DNA of 64,000 nt from Paenibacillus taihuensis (GCF_003386535.1 NZ_QTTN01000029.1:1-64000), one strand, 5' to 3'. Shown: positions 51,369 to 61,116, counted from the first letter of the stretch. Numbers and translations: made by a program. The notes: generated by a model from the letters alone, not told the origin.

Positions 51369-52442
51369 ATGCGTTTTTACTTAATCGGTGCCGGTGTTAT
51401 CAACCGCACACACGCAGAAGCCATTTATAAGCTGGAAGATCAATCGCAGGTCGAAATTAAAGTTGCCGACCCGAACCCGGCTGCACTAAGCAGCTTCGCA
51501 GAGCAATTCCCGCAAGCGGTTACTTTCACGGATGCCAAGGAAATGCTGAGCGAAGAGCCGCAAGCAGATGACATCGTTATCGTCGGTACGCCTCCGTTCA
51601 CGCACTTCCCATTGTCCAAGATGGCGCTGGAATCGGGCCGTCACACGCTTTGCGAGAAGCCGCTTGTCATGAACCGTGAAGAAGCAGAAGCGCTGCTTGA
51701 AGTGGCCAAAGCGAACAATCGCATGCTGGGCTGCTGCTCCGTACGTTTCCTGCAAGTTCCGAAGACAGAGCAAGTGAAGGATATCTTGAACTCCGGCGAG
51801 CTTGGCGATGTGTACAAAATTTCGTTCGTCTTCCGCGGTCAACGCGGTCGTCCAGGCGTGGAATGGCAGCCGCAAAGCCGTTGGTTCTTGGATAAATCCA
51901 AGGCAGCGGGCGGTATCGTGATGGACTGGGGGCCATATGACTTCTCTATTCTGAATGACCTGCTTCAGCCAGAAAGCATTGAAGTTGCAGCTGCTTGGGT
52001 AGCAAAGCCGGAAACGGAAGCCGATCCGACGGATGTTGTCTATGACATCGAAGGCGCTGTTGGCGCGATGCTGAAATTCCAGCAAGCGAACGGCAAATCG
52101 GTATGGGTACAATACGAGCGTGCTTCCTGTACGCATGGCGAGCCGTACTTTACGGTTGAGATCGAAGGTACTCGCGGCGCCGTGAAATGGTCCCCTTACT
52201 TCGAGACAGACCAAGTGTTGGTCAAGTCCGATAAGAACGGTGAAGTCGTTACGAAAGAAGAAACGATTGCTTACCCAGGTTCAATCGGTTACATGGATCA
52301 CCCGGTTCACTTCTTCGCGCAGAAGGTAAAAGGCCAGCAGTCGCCGGCAATCGTGAACGAGCAAGCGATATTCAACTTCCTGTGCTTGCAATCCATCTAT
52401 GACAGTGCGCTTGGTCAGAAGCCGGTAGTGCTGAAGAAGTAG
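51369..52442 (+). CDS. Gfo/Idh/MocA family oxidoreductase
   Basis: 357 aa from ATG 51369 (AGAGGTG upstream); GTG 51360 would overlap that site. N-terminal Rossmann fold (FYLIGAGVINRTHAEAIYKLED, VKVADPNPAA-type IKVADPNPAALSSFAEQ), the family core HTLCEKPLVMNREEAEALLEVAKANNRMLGCCSVRFLQVP, and GGIVMDWGPYDFSILNDL (the usual GG-x3-D-x3-H region, where here His is replaced by Asp/Tyr context). These enzymes oxidise or epimerise sugars with bound NAD(P). First gene of the operon with a TIM-barrel isomerase and a GH3 glucosidase. Confidence 0.88.
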   Translation: MRFYLIGAGVINRTHAEAIYKLEDQSQVEIKVADPNPAALSSFAEQFPQAVTFTDAKEMLSEEPQADDIVIVGTPPFTHFPLSKMALESGRHTLCEKPLVMNREEAEALLEVAKANNRMLGCCSVRFLQVPKTEQVKDILNSGELGDVYKISFVFRGQRGRPGVEWQPQSRWFLDKSKAAGGIVMDWGPYDFSILNDLLQPESIEVAAAWVAKPETEADPTDVVYDIEGAVGAMLKFQQANGKSVWVQYERASCTHGEPYFTVEIEGTRGAVKWSPYFETDQVLVKSDKNGEVVTKEETIAYPGSIGYMDHPVHFFAQKVKGQQSPAIVNEQAIFNFLCLQSIYDSALGQKPVVLKK

Positions 52443-52485
52443 CATTTCTTGAAGCGAGATCGAGATAGGAAAGGGGTACGCGTCG

Positions 52486-53295
52486 ATGATTACGAGCAAA
52501 GGATTTTCCACTGGCTTGTACGGATACCAGGTTGAATATTGGAGAGACGGCAAAGACCCGTCGATGGAAGAAATTTTCCGCACTTGTGCCGAAGCAGGCA
52601 TGAATGCGCTTGAGATTGACCCGACGCCGGAGCTGCTTAGCTTGGCGAAGCAATTCGGGCTTGCTGTATCGGGCAGCTACGTTGGCCTTCAGCTTCACGA
52701 GCCGTTCGAATCGCTGAATATCGAAGAGACGGTGCTGCCTGTGGCGAAGCGAGTGGCGGAAGCGGGCGGAACGGATCTCGTGATCAATGCCGATCCGAAG
52801 GGCGGCTGGGATGCGCCGGAGCTGAAGACGGATGAGGAGTTCAAGCAGCAAGGCGTGAACTTGACTCGCATTGCGGAAGCTGTGCGTGAGCTCGGACTGA
52901 AAGTGAGCATGCATAACCATGCTTCTGACAAGCATAACGCGGAAGGCGATCTTCGTTCGGTCATCGATTATGCAAGCGCAGAAGTCGGTCTCTGTGTCGA
53001 TACCGGTTGGGCGCACGTAGCAGGCATGAATCCGGTGGATATGCTGAAGGCTTATCCTGAGCGGATCTATGCGTTTCACTTCCGCAACCAATTCGGCAAA
53101 GTACCGAGCGAGGATTTGTCTGTCGGCGAAGTCGACATGAAAGAGCTTCTTGAAGTTGCATCCGAAATCGGCTATAACGGCTGGCTGACGTTCGAGCTTC
53201 TGCATGAGGAAGCGACGAACGCGAAGCAGACGCTGGCTGAAGCGACTGCATCTTCGATCGCTTTCCTGAGCGAATCCATGAAGGAGCTTGGCTAA
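52486..53295 (+). CDS. sugar phosphate isomerase/epimerase family TIM-barrel protein
   Basis: 269 aa. TIM-barrel signatures: GMNALEIDPTPELLSLAKQFGLAVSGSYVGL, GTDLVINADPKGGW, GLKVSMHNHASDKHNAEGDLRSVIDYA, VGLCVDTGWAHVAGMNPVDML, IYAFHFRNQFG, EVDMKELLEVASEIGYNGWLTFELLHEE. Metal ligands (His in HNH, Asp in VDTGW, His in FHF, Glu in FELL) are present. AGGAAAGGGG precedes the ATG. The stop overlaps the GH3 start by one base, so the genes are coupled. Together with a Gfo/Idh protein it suggests redox-assisted handling of a keto-sugar or keto-glycoside. Confidence 0.87.
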   Translation: MITSKGFSTGLYGYQVEYWRDGKDPSMEEIFRTCAEAGMNALEIDPTPELLSLAKQFGLAVSGSYVGLQLHEPFESLNIEETVLPVAKRVAEAGGTDLVINADPKGGWDAPELKTDEEFKQQGVNLTRIAEAVRELGLKVSMHNHASDKHNAEGDLRSVIDYASAEVGLCVDTGWAHVAGMNPVDMLKAYPERIYAFHFRNQFGKVPSEDLSVGEVDMKELLEVASEIGYNGWLTFELLHEEATNAKQTLAEATASSIAFLSESMKELG

Positions 53296-55451
53296 TGGAG
53301 CTGCAGGACAAGCACCAATTGAGAAATCCATTCCTCTCGGATGCTGAGACGGAAGCTGGTATTGATATGCTCCTTAGCGAGATGACATTGCAGGAGAAGA
53401 TTGGCCAGCTGACGCAGCTTGGCACGTTCGACGAAGAGTCCGACATGGAGCTGGTTGAAGAAGGCATGGTCGGATCGCTGCTCGGCGTTCGCGGTGCAGA
53501 CAATGTCAACGCGATCCAGCGCGCAGCGGTGGAACAATCGCGTCTTGGCATTCCGCTGCTGTTTGCGGACGATGTCATTCACGGCTACCGTTCGACATTC
53601 CCGATTCCGCTAGCCGAAGCAAGCAGCTGGAATCCGGAGCTGCTCGAGGAGACGGCGGCTATTGCAGCACGCGAAGCTTCGTCCGACGGCATTAACTGGA
53701 TCCTCGCGCCGATGGTCGATATCGCGCGTGATGCGAGATGGGGCCGGATTGCGGAAGGCGCAGGCGAGGACCCGTACCTCGGTTCCGTTGTTGCAGCTGC
53801 TCGTGTTAGAGGCATTCAGCGCAATGACTGGACGGATCGTCCGCATATTATGGCGTGCCCGAAGCATTTTGCCGCATATGGCTTGGCTGAAGGCGGAAGA
53901 GACTACAACACGGTCGATATCTCGGAGACGCGGATGCGCGAGACGTACTTCCCGCCGTTCCAAGCGGCGCTTGATGCCGGAGCGGGTACGATGATGGCGG
54001 CGTTTAACGAAATAAACGGCGTTCCGGCTTCGGCGAACCGCTGGCTGCTGAAGGACGTCCTGCAAGGCGAGTGGGGCTTCCAAGGCTTTGTCGTCAGCGA
54101 TTGGGAATCGGTCGATGAAATCGTGCAGCACGGCTTTGCAGCTGACCGCGAGCAAGCAGGCGCTGAAGCGATGAATGCGGGCATGCATATGGATATGCAC
54201 TCGCTCATCTACCACGAGCACCTGGCGAATCTGCTGGAGAAAGGCGAAGTATCGCTAGACGCAATCGATGATGCGGTGCGACGCATTTTGCGAGTGAAGT
54301 ATCGCCTTGGCTTGTTCACGCATCCTTATCAAGACAATACGCTGGCGAGCACATATATGCTGAACCCGGCGCATCTGGAAACTGCACGCGAAATGGCTCG
54401 CCAATCGATCGTGCTGCTGAAGAACGAGGGCAGCTTGCTGCCAATCGCACCGTCCGTACGCAAGCTCGCGGTTATCGGTCCGCTCGCGGAGGATGTGGAA
54501 GCGCAGCTTGGCTGCTGGCGAGGACAAGGCAGACCGGAGGATGTCGTCTCCGTGCTGGCGGGTATAAGGTCGCTTGCGGAAGCGCAGGGGGCGGAAGTGG
54601 TCTATGCAGCAGGGAGCAGCATCCGTGAAGCTGGCGATACGTCCGAGCTTGCACGCGCAGTTCGTCTGGCTGCGGAGAGTGAGCTAGCGATCGTTGTGCT
54701 CGGCGAGTCGGCCGACATGAGCGGCGAGAACAACAGCCGCGTGTCGCTCGATATTCCGGAGCCGCAGATGGAGCTGCTTCAGGCCGTGCATGCAACAGGA
54801 GTGCCAGTTGTACTGGTGCTTTCTAATGGACGTCCGCTCACCATCGAATGGGCTGCCGCGAAAATTCCGGCGATCGTAAACGCATGGCATCTTGGCGTTC
54901 AAGCAGGACCGGCTTTGGCTGATGTGCTGTTTGGCGCAGCGAATCCAAGCGGCAAGCTGCCGGTGACATTCCCGAGACATGCCGGTCAAGTGCCGATTTA
55001 TTACAACGCGAAGAAGACAGGCCGCCCGCATATGAAGCGTTATGCGGATGCCGACATTACACCGCTGTATACATTCGGTCATGGTCTGAGCTATACCAGC
55101 TTCAGCTACGAGGAGCTTCAGCTTGAGCAGACAGTCGCGAAGCTAGGCGAATCCGTTACGGTATCTGCGCGGATTAGCAATACGGGCGATCGTGACGGTG
55201 TCGAGATCGTTCAGCTGTACATTTGCGATGAGGCGGCAAGCGTGACGAGACCGGTGAAGGAGCTGAAGGGCTTCAGCCGTATCACGCTTAAAGCTGGAGA
55301 GAGCCGTACAGTCACGTTTACGCTCGGCACGAAGAAGCTTGGCTTTATTAATAGCAAGCATCAGTTTGTCGTGGAACCAGGAAAATTCAAAGTGTGGATC
55401 GGTCCAAGCAGCGCAGAAGGTTTGGAAGGCTCGTTCGAAATCATCGGCTAG
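53295..55451 (+). CDS. GH3 family beta-glucosidase (BglX-like, cytoplasmic)
   Basis: 718 aa. N-terminal GH3 TIM barrel with the early block MTLQEKIGQLTQLGTFDEE, RLGIPLLFADDVIHGYRSTFPIPL, KHFAAYGLAEGGRDYN, and the nucleophile Asp269 in FQGFVVSDWESV. The second domain (about 390-570) carries VKLAVIGPLAED-like KLAVIGPLAEDVEAQLGCW and SGKLPVTFPRHAGQVPIYYN; the C-terminal Fn3-like domain (about 640-710) has GDRDGVEIVQLYICDEAASVTRPVKELKGF. No signal peptide, so it cleaves imported oligosaccharides. The nearby beta-1,2-glucan phosphorylase operon makes sophorose a candidate substrate. Confidence 0.93.
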   Translation: MELQDKHQLRNPFLSDAETEAGIDMLLSEMTLQEKIGQLTQLGTFDEESDMELVEEGMVGSLLGVRGADNVNAIQRAAVEQSRLGIPLLFADDVIHGYRSTFPIPLAEASSWNPELLEETAAIAAREASSDGINWILAPMVDIARDARWGRIAEGAGEDPYLGSVVAAARVRGIQRNDWTDRPHIMACPKHFAAYGLAEGGRDYNTVDISETRMRETYFPPFQAALDAGAGTMMAAFNEINGVPASANRWLLKDVLQGEWGFQGFVVSDWESVDEIVQHGFAADREQAGAEAMNAGMHMDMHSLIYHEHLANLLEKGEVSLDAIDDAVRRILRVKYRLGLFTHPYQDNTLASTYMLNPAHLETAREMARQSIVLLKNEGSLLPIAPSVRKLAVIGPLAEDVEAQLGCWRGQGRPEDVVSVLAGIRSLAEAQGAEVVYAAGSSIREAGDTSELARAVRLAAESELAIVVLGESADMSGENNSRVSLDIPEPQMELLQAVHATGVPVVLVLSNGRPLTIEWAAAKIPAIVNAWHLGVQAGPALADVLFGAANPSGKLPVTFPRHAGQVPIYYNAKKTGRPHMKRYADADITPLYTFGHGLSYTSFSYEELQLEQTVAKLGESVTVSARISNTGDRDGVEIVQLYICDEAASVTRPVKELKGFSRITLKAGESRTVTFTLGTKKLGFINSKHQFVVEPGKFKVWIGPSSAEGLEGSFEIIG

Positions 55452-56225
55452 GCAGAGTGAGGGGGTGGTGAAAGCTTCGTCTTCAAGGGGCTTTCACTGC
55501 CTTTTATCGAATCGTTTCACCTATTTCCAGTTTTTTGTTGCCTAATAAGGCAAAATTGCATGGGCAGAAATAATATATTATAAATAAATGGAAAAATACT
55601 CATGGTATATTGATATGGATAGTATGAGGAATATTCTGGAATGACTCTGGCTGAAGGGTTTCGTCTTCCTTTCTTTTATTATATCAGGCTGCTCCAAGAC
55701 AGGCATAGGTTATCCGTGAAAATGCTTGAAAACCCTTCTCTTGAAGGGATTCGACGACAAGTGAGTTAGAGGGTGATGGTTATTTTGAAAACAGCGACTC
55801 AAATACAATCATATATTACATAAAAATATTTTTAAAACACTAGAAAATTTGATGACATACACTTATGATTTCTTGTATTTGAAATTAATTATATATGTAA
55901 TTTACTAGGTATAATAAAATAAACAATAGAGTAAAAAGAGATGCAGAGCACGGCGACAAGTATGCCATTGCTCTGTATTTTTGTATGACAGAGTCCGCAT
56001 AATGGGCCTAATTGGCCAAAATATGTGTGTATTATCTAGGAGTAGTTTCCCGCTGCAGCGCTAGTCAAGATAGCAAAAGTATGCGAATTTACCAACTGAG
56101 GCCTTTATTGACGACTTTTACTGAGTTGCTTTATACTTCTCACTAAGAAAATTCTAGCACGCTGTCAAGTTAACCCGATTGTCAGATGGAAATAGGATAA
56201 GACATGAAAGGTAGGAGTGATTTCC
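55452..56225. other. 774-bp gene-free region with hairpins
   Basis: After the GH3 stop a hairpin GTGAAAGC/GCTTTCAC (55469-55498) may act as terminator, though its T-run is short. A CAGAGCA/TGCTCTG hairpin with ATTTTT (55943-55981) has a TATAAT 30 bp upstream (55910-55915) but no good -35. The remainder is strongly AT-rich. No ORF with a ribosome site was found. Confidence 0.5.
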
Positions 56226-57203
56226 GTGGTTACGATTAAGGATATTGCCAGAAAAGCGGGGGTCTCGATCTCGACGGTATCTTGCGCGCTTAACGGCAGC
56301 CCGAAGGTGACATCCAAGACTGCGGCCAAAATTCATGCTGTTGCCAAGGAACTGAATTATGTTCCAAATGCTGCTGCAAGATCACTCAAAACGAGGGAAA
56401 CGAAGATAATCGGCATTTTCCTTAGCGATTTTAGCGGTGCATTCTATGGCGATCTTCTGCAAGGCACGAAGGAAACGCTGACGAAGAAGGGTTACGATCT
56501 CGTCGTATGCAGCGGCAAGAAGTCTCATTCGATGCTGCCGGAGGGCATAATTGACGGAGCTATTATACTAGACGTGTCATTTGATAGCGAAGAGATTGTG
56601 CGATATGCAGATAGGGGGCATAAGCTTGTTGTCCTTGATCGCGAGATCGCGCATTCGAATATCAACCAGGTCCTGCTCGACAACAAAGCGGGCGCCACTT
56701 TAGCGATGGAGTACCTGATCGAGGAAGGTCATCGGACAATCTACGCGGTCACAGGACCGGCAAGCTCGTATGATTCCAAGCAGCGGCTGCGCGCGGTGAT
56801 GCAAGTCGCTGAGCGGACGGCCGATGTGAAGCTGATCGTGATTGAAGGTGACTTCGAGAAGACGGGAGGCAAGCTCGCTGCCGAGCAAGTCATGGCAGAT
56901 CTTCGCGAAGAGTCTGCGGCCGTGTTCTGCTTTAACGATGAGATGGCGATCGGGATCATTAATTACATAGCCGAGAGCTATCCGGATACAAGGATTGGGC
57001 AGCAGCTGCATATTATTGGGTTCGATAATACGGAGCTGGCGTCGTATACGCATCCGCGACTGACAACGATCAATTATTCCAAGCGCAAGTGGGGCGAGCT
57101 TGCTGCCGAACAGCTGATTAAACTGATCAACGGCGATACGGTGGATAATGAGCGGATCTATGTAACGCTGTTGCAGGGCAATTCGGTTAGAAAGGCCACA
57201 TAG
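56226..57203 (+). CDS. LacI family transcriptional regulator
   Basis: 325 aa from GTG 56226, chosen because AGGAG lies 8 bases upstream; GTG 56217 overlaps that site. The helix-turn-helix and hinge helix are VTIKDIARKAGVSISTVSCALNGSPKVTSKTAAKIHAVAKELNYVPNAAARSLKTRET. The periplasmic-binding-like sensor has IIGIFLSDFSGAFYGDLLQGTKETL, GAIILDVSFDSEEIV and HIIGFDNTELASYTHPRLTTINY. The Ser in place of Arg after STVS (STVSCALNG) is a mild deviation. Two AACGTT-centred palindromes in the 370 bp downstream, ahead of the ABC genes, are its likely operators. Confidence 0.93.
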   Translation: MVTIKDIARKAGVSISTVSCALNGSPKVTSKTAAKIHAVAKELNYVPNAAARSLKTRETKIIGIFLSDFSGAFYGDLLQGTKETLTKKGYDLVVCSGKKSHSMLPEGIIDGAIILDVSFDSEEIVRYADRGHKLVVLDREIAHSNINQVLLDNKAGATLAMEYLIEEGHRTIYAVTGPASSYDSKQRLRAVMQVAERTADVKLIVIEGDFEKTGGKLAAEQVMADLREESAAVFCFNDEMAIGIINYIAESYPDTRIGQQLHIIGFDNTELASYTHPRLTTINYSKRKWGELAAEQLIKLINGDTVDNERIYVTLLQGNSVRKAT

Positions 57204-57335
57204 TTCAGATGGCGGGGAATGTGCTCCCCGCTTACTGTGCTTGGGCAAGGTGAAGCGGCGAGAGATTATGAGAACGGTTCCAAATTTCCAAAAAAGAATA
57301 TTGCATTCAGTGATACCATGGTGTAATATTCCTCT

Positions 57336-57351
57336 ATAGAAACGTTTCGAT
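57336..57351. promoter_or_regulatory. LacI-type operator 1
   Basis: ATAGAAACGTTTCGAT with the perfect inner palindrome GAAACGTTTC. It shares 14 of 16 bases with the centre of the 48-bp palindrome at 57437-57484. Confidence 0.7.
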
Positions 57352-57436
57352 AACGTGTTTGGAATGGAATTCGGGGAAAACGGCGATTTTGGGTTAATTT
57401 TTCTACGTTTCCTTGTATTTCTGGGACAAAATGATA

Positions 57437-57484
57437 TGAAATGCTTGCAAAAATCGAAACGTTTCGATTTTTGCAAGCATTTCA
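57437..57484. promoter_or_regulatory. perfect 48-bp palindrome centred on a LacI-type operator
   Basis: 24-base arms are exactly complementary. The left arm is TGAAATGCTT followed by GCAAAAATCGAAAC; the centre reads ATCGAAACGTTTCGAT. The inner 16 bp match operator 1. The outer AATGCTTGCAAAAA arms go well beyond a normal operator. It lies 90 bp upstream of the transporter operon. Confidence 0.8.
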
Positions 57485-57573
57485 CTAGTCCATCTGAGCT
57501 ATAGGTCTAGAAATATGAAATTGTAAACGCAATCTATGAGTCAGAGGAAATCTTACTAGCGGAGGTGGGCTAT

Positions 57574-58509
57574 GTGCAAAGAGTTATGCTGCATAGTGGA
57601 AATGTACTGCGGGAGCTGCTGAAGAACAAAGTTCTGTTCCTGATGCTTTTGCCCGTTGTCGTATACTTTATCGTTTTTCATTATCTGGTCATGCCAGGGG
57701 CGTATGTAGCGTTTGTAGATTTCAATATTAGAAAAGGCATCTTCGGCAGCAAATTTATTGGGCTGGACAATTTTCAATTTCTAATCAAGAACGGCGATCT
57801 TTGGAACATCACCAAGAATACCTTGCTTTACAACTTTGTTTTTCTCGCGCTGGGCAACGTGGTGCAAATCGTATTTGCCGTCATGCTTGCTGAAGTGTCC
57901 GGCAAATGGTTCAAGAAGATTACGCAGTCCGTCCTTCTGCTGCCGTACTTCATATCGATGGTCATCGTCGGCGTGTTTGCGTACAACATGTTCAGCTACG
58001 ATTCCGGTTTTATCAATACCGTGCTGACCTCACTTGGATTCGAGCGCTATGAATTCTATTCGAATCCTGACATTTGGAAATACATCATTGTCGCATTCAA
58101 GATTTGGGCCGGAACCGGTTACGGCATGATTGTCTACTTGGCAACCATTACAGGCATCAGCCATGATCTCTACGAAGCGGCCTATATGGATGGAGCGAGC
58201 AAATGGCAGCGAATCCGGTACATGACCCTACCCATGTTGAAGCCGACATTCATTCTTCTTCTGCTGTTCGGTCTTGGCGGCATTCTTAAAGGCTCGTTCG
58301 ACCTGTTCTACAATCTGATCGGTACAAACTCGGTGCTTTATCCGCAAACAGATATCATTGATACCTATGTCTTCCGCAGCTTGGTTGGACAATTCAACTT
58401 CTCTATGGGTGCTGCTGTCGGCTTCTATCAGTCTTTGTTCGGCTTGCTCCTCGTGTTAACGGTCAATTTAATTGTTCGCAAAGTCGAACCGGATAGCGCT
58501 CTATTCTAG
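57574..58509 (+). CDS. ABC transporter permease (LplB type)
   Basis: 311 aa from GTG 57574, placed 8 bases after GGAGG; the GTG at 57565 overlaps the site. Six membrane helices; EAA loop LYEAAYMDGASKWQRIRYMTLPMLKPT; typical LplB ends FLIKNGDLWNITKNTLLYN and NLIVRKVEPDSALF. First gene of the operon under the two operators. By context it carries beta-1,2-linked gluco-oligosaccharides. Confidence 0.9.
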   Translation: MQRVMLHSGNVLRELLKNKVLFLMLLPVVVYFIVFHYLVMPGAYVAFVDFNIRKGIFGSKFIGLDNFQFLIKNGDLWNITKNTLLYNFVFLALGNVVQIVFAVMLAEVSGKWFKKITQSVLLLPYFISMVIVGVFAYNMFSYDSGFINTVLTSLGFERYEFYSNPDIWKYIIVAFKIWAGTGYGMIVYLATITGISHDLYEAAYMDGASKWQRIRYMTLPMLKPTFILLLLFGLGGILKGSFDLFYNLIGTNSVLYPQTDIIDTYVFRSLVGQFNFSMGAAVGFYQSLFGLLLVLTVNLIVRKVEPDSALF

Positions 58510-58524
58510 GAGGGAGTAAAGACA

Positions 58525-59424
58525 ATGGAAGTTAAAACTGTAGGAAAAGATGATTTTAGCGGCTTATTGATTAAAGCCATCAGTTATATATGCATTACCT
58601 GCTTTGCACTGGCTTGCCTGTTTCCTTTCGTCCTGATGATTTCTTCCTCCTTCATGAATGAGCAAGAGATTGTTAGAGAAGGCTATAAGCTTATTCCGCA
58701 TCAATTTTCCATAAAAGCGTATGAATTGCTGCTTCATAATTCGTCTACGCTGTCCAAAGCTTACGGCGTCACGATCTTCATCACCGTTCTTGGAACTGCA
58801 GCGGGTCTCTTGATGATGTCGATGGCCGGGTACGTGTTAAACCGAAAGGACTTTAAATATCGTCACTTCTTCTCCTTCCTGATTTATTTCACGACGTTGT
58901 TCGCGGGAGGTCTGATTCCGAGCTATATTTTGATGGTCAAATATTTGCACCTGAAGGATAGCTTGTTCGCGATGATTCTGCCGGGCGTTGTCGGCGCTTG
59001 GTCCATCTTCCTCATGCGGAATTTCATGAAGTCGATTCCGGACTCCTTGTATGAATCGGCGACGATCGACGGTGCAGGCGACTTCCGTATCTACTGGCAG
59101 ATTTTTATGCCGCTGGCGATTCCGGCGCTCGCAACGATCGGCCTATTCTCGGCACTCGGCTTCTGGAACGAATGGTACAACGGCATGCTGTACATCCAGT
59201 CGCCTGATAAATTTCCTTTGCAATACGTCTTGCAGCGCATGATCAGCCAGACCAACGTACAAGCGCTGATCAATCAAGGCGCAGTTATCAATACGGCGGA
59301 ATTGCCGTCGCAATCCATTAAGATGGCTACCGCGGTATTAGCAACAGGGCCGATCATTCTGCTGTATCCGTTCGCTCAGCGTTATTTTGTATCCGGTCTG
59401 ACTGTCGGCGCTGTAAAAGGGTAA
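58525..59424 (+). CDS. ABC transporter permease (LplC/CarB type)
   Basis: 299 aa behind AGGAGGG, 15 bases after the first permease. Six membrane helices; EAA loop LYESATIDGAGDFRIYWQIFMPLAIPA; C-terminal RYFVSGLTVGAVKG is the standard end of this family. Second channel subunit. Confidence 0.93.
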   Translation: MEVKTVGKDDFSGLLIKAISYICITCFALACLFPFVLMISSSFMNEQEIVREGYKLIPHQFSIKAYELLLHNSSTLSKAYGVTIFITVLGTAAGLLMMSMAGYVLNRKDFKYRHFFSFLIYFTTLFAGGLIPSYILMVKYLHLKDSLFAMILPGVVGAWSIFLMRNFMKSIPDSLYESATIDGAGDFRIYWQIFMPLAIPALATIGLFSALGFWNEWYNGMLYIQSPDKFPLQYVLQRMISQTNVQALINQGAVINTAELPSQSIKMATAVLATGPIILLYPFAQRYFVSGLTVGAVKG

Positions 59425-59518
59425 TAGGCGGGGGAATAAATGTTCCTCGGCTACATCCAGAGGAGCATCTATTATATAGGAAGCTTTAGCAAGGCAACCA
59501 CAACAGGAGGGGAAAAGA

Positions 59519-61099
59519 ATGAAAAAGAAAAGCAAGAAAGTTACGGGCATGTTACTAGCGGTTACGATGATGGGCGGTCTGTTGGCAGGATGCGGATCAT
59601 CCAGTGATGATAGCAATAATGCTTCATCCGAGAATAATGCATCGTCTCCAAAAACAGTAAACGGAGTAGATGTTTCCAAAGAGGCTAAGCTTGTTTACTA
59701 CTTGTGGGGCGCTGAAGGTGTAGCCAATAAAGATATTTTGGCTGAGATTAACAAGAAGCTGAAGAGCGATATCAATGCCGAGATCGAAGTGAAATACATC
59801 GACTGGCCGGATATTTCGACGAAATATCCGCTGTTGTTCGCTTCGGGCGAAAGCTTCGATATGTCCCATACATCGCCAGGCGCGCCAATATCGTACTTCA
59901 CGCTGGCTAACCAAGGCGCACTCGTAGATATTACGGATATGCTGGATAAAGTAGCGCCGAAGCTGAAAGCGGAAATTCCGGATTCGACTTGGGCAGCGAC
60001 GAAGGTTAACGGCAAGATCTATGGCGTTCCTTCCTTATATAGCGAATTTACGCCGACAGGCTATGCGTACCGTTCCGACCTGTTGAAGAAGTATGGCATG
60101 ACTGAGATCAGCAGCATTGCAGACATGGAGAAATACATGGACAACGTCGTGAAGAACGAGTCCTTCCCGCCAATCAACGGCAATGCCGACGATGCGTTCA
60201 ACATGTTCAGAATGCTGGTCGACACGACAGGCATGTGGCTGAACGCGCCGGGTATTAACCCGTCGGAGATTAATCTCGTGACGAAGAGCCCGGAAGATTA
60301 CAAAACGGTATTCGACCCTGCTTTCACGCAAGAGTTTGAAGACTGGGCTGTGAAAATGCGCGAATGGGCGGACAAAGGCTACTGGCCGAAGGACATCATG
60401 TCCTCGAAGGTCGATGCCGGAACAAACTTCAGAGCGGGCAACTCTGCTGGCTACCTGACGCATGCGCAGGACTGGATCGGCAAGTACGGCATGGATACGA
60501 AAGCACAGCCGAATGCGAGCCTGAATTTCTATACGTTCGCGGAAGCTAATCACAAGATTAAACGCAAACTCGGCGTAGAGAACTCTACAAGTATCAGCAT
60601 CAACTCCGAGAATCCGGAGCGCTCGCTGATGGCTATCGAGAAATTCATGACAGATCCTTCGTACTACAACTTGATTCAATACGGCATTGGAGGCCGTCAA
60701 TATGTCATTGAGAACGGCATGAAGAAAACACCGGCTAATTTCGACGAGAAGAAAGACGGTGGCGGCTTCGCTGCATGGTCCCTGCGTAATGACAAGTACA
60801 ACCTGCCAATGGACACGGAGAATCCGATTCGCAGCAGCTTGAACGACAAGTGGAATAAAGAAGCGATCAACGATCCGTACACAGGCTTCAGTTTCGATCC
60901 GAAGAACGTATCCACGGAGCTTGCGTCAATCTCCAACGTAAATCAGCAATTGGGCATGCAGATCATGCTTGGCAGAACCAAGAAAGATCCTAAGGATGCA
61001 GTAGCGGAATACAGAAAACAACTGAAAACAGCCGGTATCGACAAGGTTATTGCAGAAGTAGAGAAACAGCTTGCGAATTTCACGCCATTAGCTAAATAA
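59519..61099 (+). CDS. ABC transporter oligosaccharide-binding lipoprotein
   Basis: 526 aa behind AGGAGGGG. Lipoprotein signal (VTGMLLAVTMMGGLLAGCGS) with lipobox Cys, a Ser/Asn-rich linker, then a large LplA-type solute-binding fold (LVYYLWGAEGVANKDILAEINKKLK, INAEIEVKYIDWPDISTKYPLLFASGE, GKIYGVPSLYSEFTPTGYAYRSDLLKKYG). Length fits the large binding proteins for oligosaccharides. In Listeria innocua a binding protein of this class takes up sophoro-oligosaccharides next to the same phosphorylase. No ATPase gene is in the operon. Confidence 0.9.
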   Translation: MKKKSKKVTGMLLAVTMMGGLLAGCGSSSDDSNNASSENNASSPKTVNGVDVSKEAKLVYYLWGAEGVANKDILAEINKKLKSDINAEIEVKYIDWPDISTKYPLLFASGESFDMSHTSPGAPISYFTLANQGALVDITDMLDKVAPKLKAEIPDSTWAATKVNGKIYGVPSLYSEFTPTGYAYRSDLLKKYGMTEISSIADMEKYMDNVVKNESFPPINGNADDAFNMFRMLVDTTGMWLNAPGINPSEINLVTKSPEDYKTVFDPAFTQEFEDWAVKMREWADKGYWPKDIMSSKVDAGTNFRAGNSAGYLTHAQDWIGKYGMDTKAQPNASLNFYTFAEANHKIKRKLGVENSTSISINSENPERSLMAIEKFMTDPSYYNLIQYGIGGRQYVIENGMKKTPANFDEKKDGGGFAAWSLRNDKYNLPMDTENPIRSSLNDKWNKEAINDPYTGFSFDPKNVSTELASISNVNQQLGMQIMLGRTKKDPKDAVAEYRKQLKTAGIDKVIAEVEKQLANFTPLAK

Positions 61100-61116
61100 A
61101 AGAAGCTCTAAAGGGG

